A DNA stretch of 64,000 nt, from the NCBI GenBank assembly GCA_934636245.1, contig CAKUAI010000011.1, positions 76,690 to 140,689 of the forward strand, written 5' to 3'. Positions within the stretch are counted from its first letter, which is position 1; each line of letters begins with the position of its first letter. This DNA comes from an uncultured Coriobacteriales bacterium (GTDB lineage Bacteria > Actinomycetota > Coriobacteriia > Coriobacteriales > UMGS124). The notes beneath the pieces are model-generated. The model searched no databases. It was not told where the DNA came from and saw nothing but the letters and a program-made list of their open reading frames with translations. Below are positions 32,813 through 41,000 of this stretch, one piece after another. The translations under genes and the position numbers were made by a program.

Positions 32813-33290
32813 TTTTCCATGTTCATTGACCTGAGGCGCGGGAACGACGAGGGTCTGAGAGGGGACGGCTGCCGATTGCCTCATCTTCGCTATGAAATGA
32901 TTCCTTCTGGACCCTTGCGCAAGAAAAAGTGGTGATATTGCCGCAAAAACGGCCATCGTGTATCAGGAAGGTGGTCGTTTTTGCCCATTTTGGCGTAGGG
33001 AGAAAGAGCTTTTTGTGGCCAGGGGAAGGCTGTGTTTTGGACGCAGTAACAAAATACCTGGTAGATAAGGTGCTGGCTCAAGGATGTCATTGTGGCTCGC
33101 GGAATGTGGGCCTCAGCTGACCCTGAAAGTTGATACACGAACCCCGATTTTGCGGCAGTATCTGGGGGATTTGCTGCGCAGGAGGATTGTTTGGGGGCAT
33201 CGGGCTGTTTGGGCGGGCGTCGGGCTATGATTGAGGCGCTTGCAAATCTGCGGGGCAGCCGACCATGCTGGTCCCGCGCCCGTATCAGCC
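32813..33290. other. Gap without a convincing gene
   Basis: No supported coding region. The only structure seen is an inverted repeat, GCAAAAACG at 32943-32951 and CGTTTTTGC at 32976-32984, that could form a hairpin. The last part (from about 33180) probably is the old promoter region of the esterase gene whose 5' end is duplicated at 33291. Confidence 0.5.
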
Positions 33291-33370
33291 TCGAAAGGAG
33301 CCCAATGGCCATCAATAAGGCAGTGCTTGCGGCCATGAGGGCTGCGGGCAAGGTCGCCCCCGAAATTCGT
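33291..33370 (+). repeat. 80-bp duplication of esterase gene start, copy 1
   Basis: From TCGAAAGGAGCCCAATGGCC to ATTCGT; 79 of 80 bases match 35539-35618. It includes the ribosome site and first 22 codons of the esterase. The two copies flank the AAA-ATPase/nuclease gene. Confidence 0.9.
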
Positions 33371-33394
33371 TTATGTCGTGACGGGATGGCCTGA
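33305..33394 (+). pseudogene. 5' fragment of the alpha/beta-hydrolase gene
   Basis: Reads MAINKAVLAAMRAAGKVAPE then IR, identical in protein to the start of the intact esterase at 35553 except for one residue (E for D). It then diverges and stops (LCRDGMA). The rest of the gene is missing here because the AAA-ATPase segment follows. It is a relic, or an alternative head, of the esterase gene. Confidence 0.85.
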
Positions 33395-33639
33395 CGGAGC
33401 CCGAGATTGCCGGCCAATCCGATCGTGCCGTCGGCTCGCAGCGAAATGTCGCGCTGTTTCAGAGGTATGGTCTGACCCGCGGGAGGGCGACGTGTGCGCG
33501 CTGCTTGTGCGAGGGCGAATCCTTCAGGTTCGGTCGGCCTCTTGTCTGAGGCGCCCTACGCCCTGCCTGCGGATGTGCTGTGAACCGGTTTGTCAGATGC
33601 TACAATCGCCCTGATAAGACGCGGTAGGAGGCGGGCGAT

Positions 33640-35505
33640 ATGGCTGATGACAGGCAAGGCACGGGCGTCGTGCTCAAGGATTGCGACAACGGGGTCTGGA
33701 AGGCGCCGGGCGCGCGCATCATCGACCGCACGGGGCGTAGGATGCTGCCCATCGGGCGCGACAGCTTCGTGGTGGCCGCACAGGGCTCCGTCGTCATCGA
33801 CAAGACCATGCTCGCTGCCGACGTCATCGACTCGGGCTATTCCGTCATCCTGTTTTGCCGGCCGCGCCGCTTCGGCAAGACGCTCAACATGCGCATGCTT
33901 CAGGCGTTTTTTGAACTTCCGAGCATCTCCGACCCTACGGCCCGCGACCGGGCGCCCCTGTTCGAGGGAACGGAGGTGTGGGGGGCCCGGGACGGCTACT
34001 ATCGCCAGTACCAGGGCATATATCCAACCGTCTATCTCAACCTCAACACGGTGAAGAAGCTGGCGTGGCATGCTGCGCTCGGCGCCTTGCGCAACATCAT
34101 GGTGATGGAGTACGCTCGCTTTGGCTACCTGGCCGACTCTCCCGCGCTGAATGAGACGCAAAAGGCCTTCTATAAACGCGTGGTGATGGGCGAGGCCTCG
34201 GATGCCGAGCTCGCCGACTCGCTCGAGGCTCTTTGCCGCATGCTCTATGCCCACCACGGCATGCAGGTTGTCCTGCTTGTGGACGAGTACGACGCTCCCG
34301 TTATGGCCGGCTATACCAACGGCTACTATCGAGAGGTGGTCGATTTCCTTAAGGGTTGGCTAACGGGCGCCCTCAAAGGTGGCGGCGACTTCTTGGCTTT
34401 CTCGTGCCTCACAGGGGTGCAATGCATCTCGAAGGAGTCGATTTTCTCTGATTTGAACAACCTTCGCGTATCGACGGCACTTGGGGAAAAGTTTGAGGAG
34501 CGCTTCGGCTTTTCCGAGAGGGAAGTCATGGCCCTGGCCTCATATCTGGGCCATGACTTGGCATGTATGGAAGAGGCTCGCCTGTGGTATGACGGTTATC
34601 GCTTTGGTGATGCCGATATTTACAACCCCTGGAGCATTCTCAATTACTTTGATGTTGATTGCACCCCCGACGTCTATTGGGGCAACACTTCGGGCAACTC
34701 GGTTATCGGCCAACTCATGCGTGCAAGCGACGAAGACACCATGCAGAAGGTATACGACCTGTTCGAACCAGGTGGCTACGTCTCAGCTCCCATTGACTTG
34801 GGCGCTGTTTTTCCCGATGACTTGCGCCCGGTGGCCCCTGGCATGCTGTGGTCGATGCTGTACCTTGCGGGCTATCTCACCACGCCCGACACGATGCTCC
34901 CCAACAACGTCACGATGCGTCGCCGGTTGCGCATTCCCAACAAGGAAATCGCCAGCGTCTATCGCTCGGAGCTTATCGAGCGCTATGCGCGTGCTGCTGG
35001 CGGTGGCGACAGGCTCGGCGCGTTTCATGATGCCCTCGTTGCGGGCGATGCCGAGCAGGTGCGCGCTCAGCTCGACGTCATCTTGCGCGATGATGCGAGC
35101 TGCTATGACATCACATCGGAAAACTCCGCCCATATGCTTATGCTGGGCCTGTGCTTCGGCTTGCCGGGATATGCCGACCCACGTTCCAACAAAGAGGCTG
35201 GTTACGGGCGGTTCGATATCCAAGTGGAGCCCTCGGATACGGCCGTTGAGGCCTTCTCGTTCGTGAAGCCCGACCGTCGCCCCCTTATCACCGTCGAGTT
35301 GAAGTACCTGCCAAAGGCAGAAGCGCCCTCCGACGGACCCGAGCTTGCCGAGCGACTTGGCACTCTCGCCCGCGAGGCCCTTGCACAGATTGCCTGCAAT
35401 GCCTATGACGCCGGGATTCTTCCCCCGGCTGCTTCCGGTCGTCTGCGTTGGGGCGTCGCCTTCTCCGGCCGCCACGTGGCCGTGGCATGCAAGCGGGCGG
35501 AATAG
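33640..35505 (+). CDS. AAA-ATPase fused to PD-(D/E)XK nuclease-like domain
   Basis: 621 residues from ATG 33640, behind AGGAGGCGGGCGAT. N-terminal AAA-ATPase_like domain (PF09820): VIDKTMLAADVIDSGYSVIL, Walker A region FCRPRRFGKTLNM, Walker B VVLLVDEYDAPVM and sensor LTGVQCISKESIFSDLNNL. The C-terminal third carries the PDDEXK_9-like core GRFDIQVEPS and PLITVELKYLPKAEAP (D ... ExK). The family is common in host-associated anaerobes, often next to mobile DNA; its role is unknown, with defence or genome-invasion functions suggested by the nuclease. It is inserted between a duplicated esterase head and the intact esterase. Confidence 0.88.
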   Translation: MADDRQGTGVVLKDCDNGVWKAPGARIIDRTGRRMLPIGRDSFVVAAQGSVVIDKTMLAADVIDSGYSVILFCRPRRFGKTLNMRMLQAFFELPSISDPTARDRAPLFEGTEVWGARDGYYRQYQGIYPTVYLNLNTVKKLAWHAALGALRNIMVMEYARFGYLADSPALNETQKAFYKRVVMGEASDAELADSLEALCRMLYAHHGMQVVLLVDEYDAPVMAGYTNGYYREVVDFLKGWLTGALKGGGDFLAFSCLTGVQCISKESIFSDLNNLRVSTALGEKFEERFGFSEREVMALASYLGHDLACMEEARLWYDGYRFGDADIYNPWSILNYFDVDCTPDVYWGNTSGNSVIGQLMRASDEDTMQKVYDLFEPGGYVSAPIDLGAVFPDDLRPVAPGMLWSMLYLAGYLTTPDTMLPNNVTMRRRLRIPNKEIASVYRSELIERYARAAGGGDRLGAFHDALVAGDAEQVRAQLDVILRDDASCYDITSENSAHMLMLGLCFGLPGYADPRSNKEAGYGRFDIQVEPSDTAVEAFSFVKPDRRPLITVELKYLPKAEAPSDGPELAERLGTLAREALAQIACNAYDAGILPPAASGRLRWGVAFSGRHVAVACKRAE

Positions 35506-35538
35506 GCGGGAAATCCTGCGCGAATCAATGGCTGTTTT

Positions 35539-35618
35539 TCGAAAGGAGCCCAATGGCCATCAATAAGGCAGTGCTTGCGGCCATGAGGGCTGCGGGCAAG
35601 GTCGCCCCCGACATTCGT
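35539..35618 (+). repeat. 80-bp duplication of esterase gene start, copy 2
   Basis: Partner of 33291-33370; the single difference is C for A near the 3' end. This copy is continuous with the intact esterase gene. Confidence 0.9.
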
Positions 35619-36572
35619 CAGTCCTACAAGGCCATCCGCGTGGCGGAGGACGTGATAGGCGCCGCTGGCCTCGTCGACCCGCGTTGCCGCATCGAGGACG
35701 TCTCCGTGCAGGCGCCCGACGGCTACGCCATCCCCTGCCGCGTGTTCACGCCGCTCGACATCGACTTCTCCTGGCGCGAAGGGTTCCAGGTGAGCGAGGA
35801 CTTCGCCGGCACCATCCTCTTCTTCCATGGCGGAGGCTGGGCAAACGGCGATGTGGACTACTACTCGGACAGTTGCGTGCGCACAGCCGTGCGCCTGGCC
35901 CGTCGCGTGGTGTCGGTGGAGTACCGACGCTCACCGGAGCACCAGTTTCCCCAGGCGGTGCTCGACTGCTACGAGGTGGCCCGCCAGCTTTTTGCCGGTA
36001 CGCTGCTGCCCGACGTGTGCCAGGAACGCATCGTGCTGTTCGGCGACTCGGCCGGCGGCAACCTTGCTGCTGCGGTGAGCCTCATGGCGCGCGACAAGGG
36101 CGAGTTCCTCCCGCGCACACAGATGCTGCTCTACCCTGCGGTCAACGACGACTACGACCCTGCGACGAGCCCCTTCGACTCCCTGCGCGAGAACGGCGAG
36201 GGCTACCTGCTCTCCTCCCGCGACATCCAGGGCTACCTGGACATGTACGCCCCCGACCCTGCTCAGCGCAGCAATCCCTATTGTGCGCCCCTGCTTGCCT
36301 CCGACCTTTCGCGCCAGCCCCGCACGCTTGTGATGACGGCGGAGTACTGCCCCCTGCGCGACGAGGGCGAGGAGTATGCCCGCCGCCTGGCCGCTGCGGG
36401 CAACGAAGTGGCGTGCGTGCGTATACTCGACGCCGTGCATGGGTATTTTCTCTATCCGTCTGTTTTGAACCTGGTGCGCGACACGTACAAGGTGATGGAA
36501 CGCTTCCTCGACGGATGCGAGCTTGTGCAAGAAGGTGACGCGGCATGGGTCGAAATACCTGGTACCGACTAG
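35553..36572 (+). CDS. Alpha/beta-hydrolase esterase (HSL family)
   Basis: 339 residues from ATG 35553, behind GAAAGGAGCCCA. Motifs of the hormone-sensitive-lipase family: oxyanion motif FFHGGGWANGD, nucleophile GDSAGGNLAAAV, acid near EYCPLRDEGEEYARRL, and catalytic His in AVHGYFLYP. It probably hydrolyses or transfers short acyl esters in the cytoplasm. It overlaps the next gene by 28 bp. Esterase, condensation-fold protein and zinc-ribbon membrane protein form one operon, suggesting a joint role in making or modifying an acylated product. Confidence 0.88.
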   Translation: MAINKAVLAAMRAAGKVAPDIRQSYKAIRVAEDVIGAAGLVDPRCRIEDVSVQAPDGYAIPCRVFTPLDIDFSWREGFQVSEDFAGTILFFHGGGWANGDVDYYSDSCVRTAVRLARRVVSVEYRRSPEHQFPQAVLDCYEVARQLFAGTLLPDVCQERIVLFGDSAGGNLAAAVSLMARDKGEFLPRTQMLLYPAVNDDYDPATSPFDSLRENGEGYLLSSRDIQGYLDMYAPDPAQRSNPYCAPLLASDLSRQPRTLVMTAEYCPLRDEGEEYARRLAAAGNEVACVRILDAVHGYFLYPSVLNLVRDTYKVMERFLDGCELVQEGDAAWVEIPGTD

Positions 36573-37921
36573 ATAACGTGGGCAAGTTCTACTCGTCTCA
36601 GGCGGGCAGTTCTCGCCAAACCGTGTTTCGCTATGCGGCCACACTCGTGGACGACGTCGACCCCGAGGTGCTGCAACGTGCCCTCGTCAAGACGGTCGAG
36701 ATGTTCCCGAACTTCAACGTGTGCCTGCGCAGCGGCATGTTCTGGCATTACCTCGAGCCTTCCGGAGAGGTGCCGCAGGCGCTCCCCGAGGCGCTGCCCG
36801 TGTGCTACGGCCTGCACGTGAACGCCCGCAGCGTGCTGTTCCGCGTGACGTATTTCGGCCCGCGCATCAACGTCGAGGTCTCGCATATGGTGAGCGACGG
36901 GCGCGGCACGCTGCAGTTCTTCCGCGCGCTTTTGGGCTTCTACCTGTGCGAACGCTACGATTTGGGCGACGCGCCGATCGACTACGACGGATCGGACCGC
37001 GAGAAGGCCGAGAACAGCTTCGACAAGTACTTCGAGCGCGACAAGAAGGGTATGGTGCGCACCCCGCGCGCATGGCGTCTGCCGGGCGCGCACGACGAGG
37101 GCGACCCTACGTTCATGGAGCTGCACCTCTCGGTGAGCGACGTGCTTGCGCTTGCCCGCAGCTGGGGCGTGAGCATGACGTCGCTTGTGAGCGCGGTGCT
37201 CATTGCGGCCCTGCGCGACGAGATGACCCAGCGCGAGCGCAAGCGCACCATCTGCATGGACGTGCCGGTTGACCTGCGGTCTCTCTTCAAGTCGGTCACC
37301 TCGATGAACTTCTTCAGCCTGGCGTTCGTCTCGTACAACCCCGCCGAACACGGCGAGGCCGACGAGTCGGTGCGCGACATCGCCCATCGCGTGCAGGAGC
37401 AGCTGAAGGCGGGCTGTGACCCCGAGGTGCTCAAGCGCCGCATGAACACGACGATTGCGCTGGAGAAGAACCCTGCCCTGCGCTTTGTCCCCCTGTTCGT
37501 GAAGGACCTGGTGCTCGAGATTGCCGACCGCATCGTTGCCAGCTCCACCACGGCGACCGTCTCCAATATCGGCGCGATTCGCCTGGACGAGCGCCTTGTG
37601 CCGTACGTGCGCGACCTCAACATCCTCACGTCCACCACGGGCCTCAAGTTCACGCTGTGCTCCTTCGGCGACGACTTGAGCATCGGCATGGCGAGCGCGT
37701 ATGCGAATCACAACGTGCTCAAGCGGTTCTGCCGGTTCTTCACCGCGCAGGGCATGGCGGCGCGCATGAACGTGAGCAAGTCGCGCCAGGAGCTTGCGGA
37801 CGACGCGGTGCAGGCGCAGTTTGAGGACTCGGTGAGGCGCCTGGGCGAGAAGGCCGCCGCGCCCGCCCTCGCGGCTGCCGAGGGCGTTGCGCCGGCTGAA
37901 GGGGAGGGGTCAGGCCGATGA
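36545..37921 (+). CDS. Condensation-fold acyltransferase-like protein
   Basis: 458 residues, overlapping the esterase by 28 bp. The fold is that of condensation/alcohol-acetyltransferase (CoA-dependent acyltransferase) proteins: HMVSDGRG is the HxxxDG active-site motif, with supporting CMDVPVDLRSLFKSVTSMNF and the later ATVSNIGAIRL. A stand-alone condensation domain may join an acyl group to an amine or alcohol. It ends with an Ala/Glu-rich tail and overlaps the next gene by 4 bp (ATGA). Confidence 0.78.
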   Translation: MGRNTWYRLDNVGKFYSSQAGSSRQTVFRYAATLVDDVDPEVLQRALVKTVEMFPNFNVCLRSGMFWHYLEPSGEVPQALPEALPVCYGLHVNARSVLFRVTYFGPRINVEVSHMVSDGRGTLQFFRALLGFYLCERYDLGDAPIDYDGSDREKAENSFDKYFERDKKGMVRTPRAWRLPGAHDEGDPTFMELHLSVSDVLALARSWGVSMTSLVSAVLIAALRDEMTQRERKRTICMDVPVDLRSLFKSVTSMNFFSLAFVSYNPAEHGEADESVRDIAHRVQEQLKAGCDPEVLKRRMNTTIALEKNPALRFVPLFVKDLVLEIADRIVASSTTATVSNIGAIRLDERLVPYVRDLNILTSTTGLKFTLCSFGDDLSIGMASAYANHNVLKRFCRFFTAQGMAARMNVSKSRQELADDAVQAQFEDSVRRLGEKAAAPALAAAEGVAPAEGEGSGR

Positions 37922-38574
37922 GGCATTGCGACAAGTGCGGCATCGATTTCTCGGGCGACCTCGAGCGTTGCCCGCTGTGCCAGGCGGAACTTGTGGGCGA
38001 GGCGTCCGCTCCGATGTTTCCGCCCAACGTGCTCAAGCGCTCGGGCGCAATCGCCCTGCGCGTGATTGCCTTCGCCACCGGCGTGGCGATCATCGTCATG
38101 CTGTTCCTCACGCGCATGGTCAAGCTGCCCAGCGACGTGGTCTTCACCGTGTGCCTGGCGCTGCTCATCAACTACGCCTTCGTGCGGCACATCATCGGCC
38201 ACGCGCCCGACTTCCTGCGGCTCGTGGCGCGCTACTTCCTTGTGCTGCTCGCCTGTGCGCTTCTGGGCTTTGTGCTCACGGGCAACTACGCGTGGTCGAC
38301 GTTCGTGGTTCCCGGCATCAGCTTGGCAGCGCTTGTGACCGACGCAGTGCTCGTGTGCGTGTTCCGGAAGGACTTTGTGTCGGGCTACGCCAAGTACCTG
38401 CTGCTCGACGTCGTGTTTGGCCTGGTACCGCTTGCGTTTGCCGCCGGCGACCTCGTCTGGACCGACATCCCCGCGCAGATAAGCGCCCTGGTGGCGTGTG
38501 TGCTGCTGCTCGGGCTTCTCGTCTTCGAGCGCGAGCCCCTGGCCAGCGAGCTCCGCAAGCTGTTCGCCGCGTAG
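37918..38574 (+). CDS. Zinc-ribbon polytopic membrane protein (DUF6320-like)
   Basis: 218 residues. CDKCGIDFSGDLERCPLC is an N-terminal zinc ribbon; about six membrane helices follow, from ALRVIAFATGVAIIVMLFLT onward, ending in LASELRKLFAA. It resembles DUF6320 proteins, which are usually encoded with an alpha/beta-hydrolase and a condensation-fold protein as here. Function unknown; possibly a membrane partner or exporter. Its 3' end is repeated at 42951. Confidence 0.78.
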   Translation: MRHCDKCGIDFSGDLERCPLCQAELVGEASAPMFPPNVLKRSGAIALRVIAFATGVAIIVMLFLTRMVKLPSDVVFTVCLALLINYAFVRHIIGHAPDFLRLVARYFLVLLACALLGFVLTGNYAWSTFVVPGISLAALVTDAVLVCVFRKDFVSGYAKYLLLDVVFGLVPLAFAAGDLVWTDIPAQISALVACVLLLGLLVFEREPLASELRKLFAA

Positions 38575-38817
38575 GCGCGCGTGAGGCCCTCGCTTCCGGT
38601 GTCGGATGCGGGGGCCTCTTGGTTTCACGCGGTAGTGTCGGGAAAAGCGCCCGGTGTCCGCCGGGCGTTCGGGGGATTGGAAAAGTGCCTGCGGGGCCCG
38701 ACTGCGCGGATGCATGTCTTGCCGCTTGTGCCTTAACTCGGAAAAGTGTTCAAAACAGCCGTTTTGAACTTCGGAAAAGTGCGTCTGGAGGCACTTATGA
38801 AATGCGGAAAAGTGTAA
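38530..38817. repeat. Duplicated segment with GGAAAAGTG motifs, copy 1
   Basis: Homologous to 42951-43240 with moderate divergence. It starts inside the end of the zinc-ribbon gene and contains GGAAAAGTG (or a one-base variant) five times, at about 38640, 38679, 38744, 38773 and 38806. CAAAACAGCCGTTTTGAAC between two copies is a near-palindrome. Downstream, the DUF4143 ATPase gene expected by comparison with the other copy is reduced to its last 24 codons. Confidence 0.75.
38583..38618 (+). terminator. Hairpin after the esterase operon
   Basis: GAGGCCC pairs with GGGGCCTC, with further pairing CTTCCGG/TCGGATG inside, followed by TTGGTTT. The same hairpin recurs in the duplicated segment near 43006. 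Confidence 0.6.
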
Positions 38818-38821
38818 CGTG

Positions 38822-38893
38822 GTGAGCTACAGCGACGGCGAGGCGCTCTACCTGCCGGTGTTCATGGTGGGAATGCTGGAGTACGAGGGGTAG
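38822..38893 (+). pseudogene. 3' remnant of a DUF4143 ATPase gene
   Basis: VSYSDGEALYLPVFMVGMLE then YEG and stop match the last residues of the intact ATPase at 43281-44612 (HSDGEVLCLPVFMAGMLSYE). It joins directly to the promoter-like repeat segment, so the gene has lost everything between its upstream region and its last 24 codons in one deletion. Confidence 0.85.
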
Positions 38894-39284
38894 TTGCCGC
38901 TCGTTGAGGCATGAGGAGGGGGGTTGGCCGCCGGATTCCCCTCCTTGCACCTCTGTCTATGGGGTCGGCGCTTTGCCGCAAGTGTTGCCCGTCTGTCCAA
39001 TGGTGGACGGTTCCCTCGGCTTTGATTCGTACAACGCGTTGGACCTCGATTTCCTTACCGAGGCTAACTTCAGTGGCGCGTGCTCAGATTTTAAAACTAG
39101 GGGGTTCCGGTCGGCGAAGGCCAGGGCGACGGACCTGGCGTGCTGGGAGTGGCCGAGTTTGGCTGCCTGCAAGTCACCACTTGCAATGGGTGTGACCAGC
39201 CGCCTCGGCGTTGTGTCCAATATCCGTGCCGTTAATTAGCCTGACTCCCCCAAAACATTCTTCAAAGACACCACGAACCATAAA
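38894..39284. other. Gap without a convincing gene
   Basis: Open frames of 80-110 codons exist on both strands here, but neither has a ribosome site, a recognisable motif or normal composition. I see no RNA gene or hairpin of note. Confidence 0.5.
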
Positions 39285-40766
39285 TCAAGGTTGCTCCACA
39301 TGGAACTTCCGGGCGATTGCGATCAGCTCATCTTTGGAGGAAATCCCAAGTTTTGAGTAGATGTGCCGGGCATGCGTTTTTACTGTCTCGGGGGCAACGA
39401 AGAGCACCTTTGCTATATAGCTCCTGCTGTATCCCTGTGCCATAAGCGAAAAGACGTCTAGTTCTCTCTGACTAAGGCAATCCAGGGGGTTGTCTCCTCC
39501 GCTATCCGAAGGTGCCGCTTCAGGGTTACATGCCACGTGTTTATGCTCGCCAAATCCATAGCCATGCTTGTCATGGGGAATGTACCGGGTGGTATGCCAG
39601 GCCATTGCGACCAAACAGGCCACACCGAGCACGATAATCAAAACGAGCGAGACTTGCCACGCGGCGACATCGTTGGCGACAAGGTATGTGTTAAGCCGTC
39701 CACTTGATGAAAGAAACCATACAGCCAGGTAAAACGGAATGATTTGGGCAATGTAGTCCGCATGGGCGAACCATGAGGCATCAATGCCGCACATTCTGCG
39801 ATACGAGGCAAGTTGATAGAGGTTCTGAGTGGTCCAAAAGGCCTCCGCCAGCAATGCGAAGAGGCAAGGTAGGGCGGCAACATTTTCAGTCGCGCCAAAG
39901 CCCAGATATGCGATGCATGATATTGTCATGGGTAGCAGGCAGGTAAATGCGGCCATACCATTGCTGTCGGGCGAAAGACGGTGCAGGAACACACCGAGGC
40001 AGACAGCAAGCAAAGCAGCTGCTGCTCCCGCCGCAGGTCTTATCGTTTCGGCGCTGCCAAGCGCCGCCAAACTTACGAGTATGCCTAAGATGAGCCCATA
40101 GAGTGCGCGCGATCCAAAGTAGAGAAGACGCGTTTGCGGACGAGAATCCGAAGATACGGGAAACTTGGCGTCTTGGCTGCTCACATCTGCAGCATGGGTG
40201 ACCATGGGCGATCCCGCGTATTCCGCGAAGCTCACGGCGACATTTGCCAAACAGCAGGTCGATACCATAGCGCCCGTCAATAGTTGTGCAAAGAAGCCGG
40301 GAAGAGATGCACAGGAGAAAAAGAGGCAGAGCCCGACGAGTACCGACGCAGCCGCGCAGCTCGGTGCGCGGTCGGGCGCTCCCAATGAAATGCGATAGTT
40401 CCACTGCATGTTTATAAGAAACGTTGAGAACCTACCTATGGATGCGAATACAAGGCCGTAGTCCCCATATTCGGCAGTCGATTGCGTCAGAAAGGTAATC
40501 ACGCCCCATGCCAAACAAAGCAAAGCGGAGACACACGCAAAGCCAAGATTTGCCTTAGGGCTGCGAAAAATGAAGAGGAGGCCTCCGAGTACCAAAACCG
40601 CCACAAGACAGACGAGGAAGGACAGGGAGTTGAAATAAATCGAACCGACCACTTTTGACATCTGGTCGGACAGCGAAAGAAAAAGCACGCCGAGTGCGCA
40701 TCCCTTTCCGAGCGTATTGACCAGAATCTCGTTCCGACCTCTCGGGGACAACTGTACCCTCCGCAT
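39285..40766 (-). CDS. LuxR-type regulator with polytopic membrane N-terminus (no. 4)
   Basis: 493 residues from ATG 40766, behind GGAAGGCC. About 12 hydrophobic segments; then DCLSQRELDVFSLMAQGYSR and APETVKTHARHIYSKLGISS, the LuxR_C helix-turn-helix. It is divergent from the flavoprotein at 41001. Base composition is more AT-rich than most of the window, which may reflect separate acquisition. Confidence 0.87.
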   Translation of the reverse strand: MRRVQLSPRGRNEILVNTLGKGCALGVLFLSLSDQMSKVVGSIYFNSLSFLVCLVAVLVLGGLLFIFRSPKANLGFACVSALLCLAWGVITFLTQSTAEYGDYGLVFASIGRFSTFLINMQWNYRISLGAPDRAPSCAAASVLVGLCLFFSCASLPGFFAQLLTGAMVSTCCLANVAVSFAEYAGSPMVTHAADVSSQDAKFPVSSDSRPQTRLLYFGSRALYGLILGILVSLAALGSAETIRPAAGAAAALLAVCLGVFLHRLSPDSNGMAAFTCLLPMTISCIAYLGFGATENVAALPCLFALLAEAFWTTQNLYQLASYRRMCGIDASWFAHADYIAQIIPFYLAVWFLSSSGRLNTYLVANDVAAWQVSLVLIIVLGVACLVAMAWHTTRYIPHDKHGYGFGEHKHVACNPEAAPSDSGGDNPLDCLSQRELDVFSLMAQGYSRSYIAKVLFVAPETVKTHARHIYSKLGISSKDELIAIARKFHVEQP

Positions 40767-40833
40767 GTCTAGGCCTTCCGATGAACATGACTGAACTCGA
40801 GGGCGATTGTATTAAGAAAGGTGCAGGTATTCA

Positions 40834-40845
40834 AGGGGTACCCCT
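40834..40845. promoter_or_regulatory. 12-bp palindrome between LuxR no. 4 and flavoprotein
   Basis: AGGGGTACCCCT is a perfect palindrome in the 234-bp divergent promoter region. It is a possible operator. No other strong motif is seen there. Confidence 0.35.
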
Positions 40846-41000
40846 GCTTATCCCCCAGCATATGCCCCTAAGTGTACCGCCTCTTGGGCGATGTGCGAGA
40901 CAGCGGGCTCATGCATCATCTGAGCCGTCGAGCACGCAGAAGAGCATGTGTCCAGCTGCGTCGAGACAGCAAAAAGTCAGCGCTTTGAAAGGAGATTGGC

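Noticed and set aside
32890..33417. A 175-codon minus-strand frame across the gap and esterase fragment.
   Set aside because: It runs antisense to the esterase fragment and through a non-coding gap; no recognisable protein.
38904..39239. A 111-codon plus-strand frame, and an 87-codon minus-strand frame opposite it.
   Set aside because: No motif, no ribosome site, and composition unlike real genes here.
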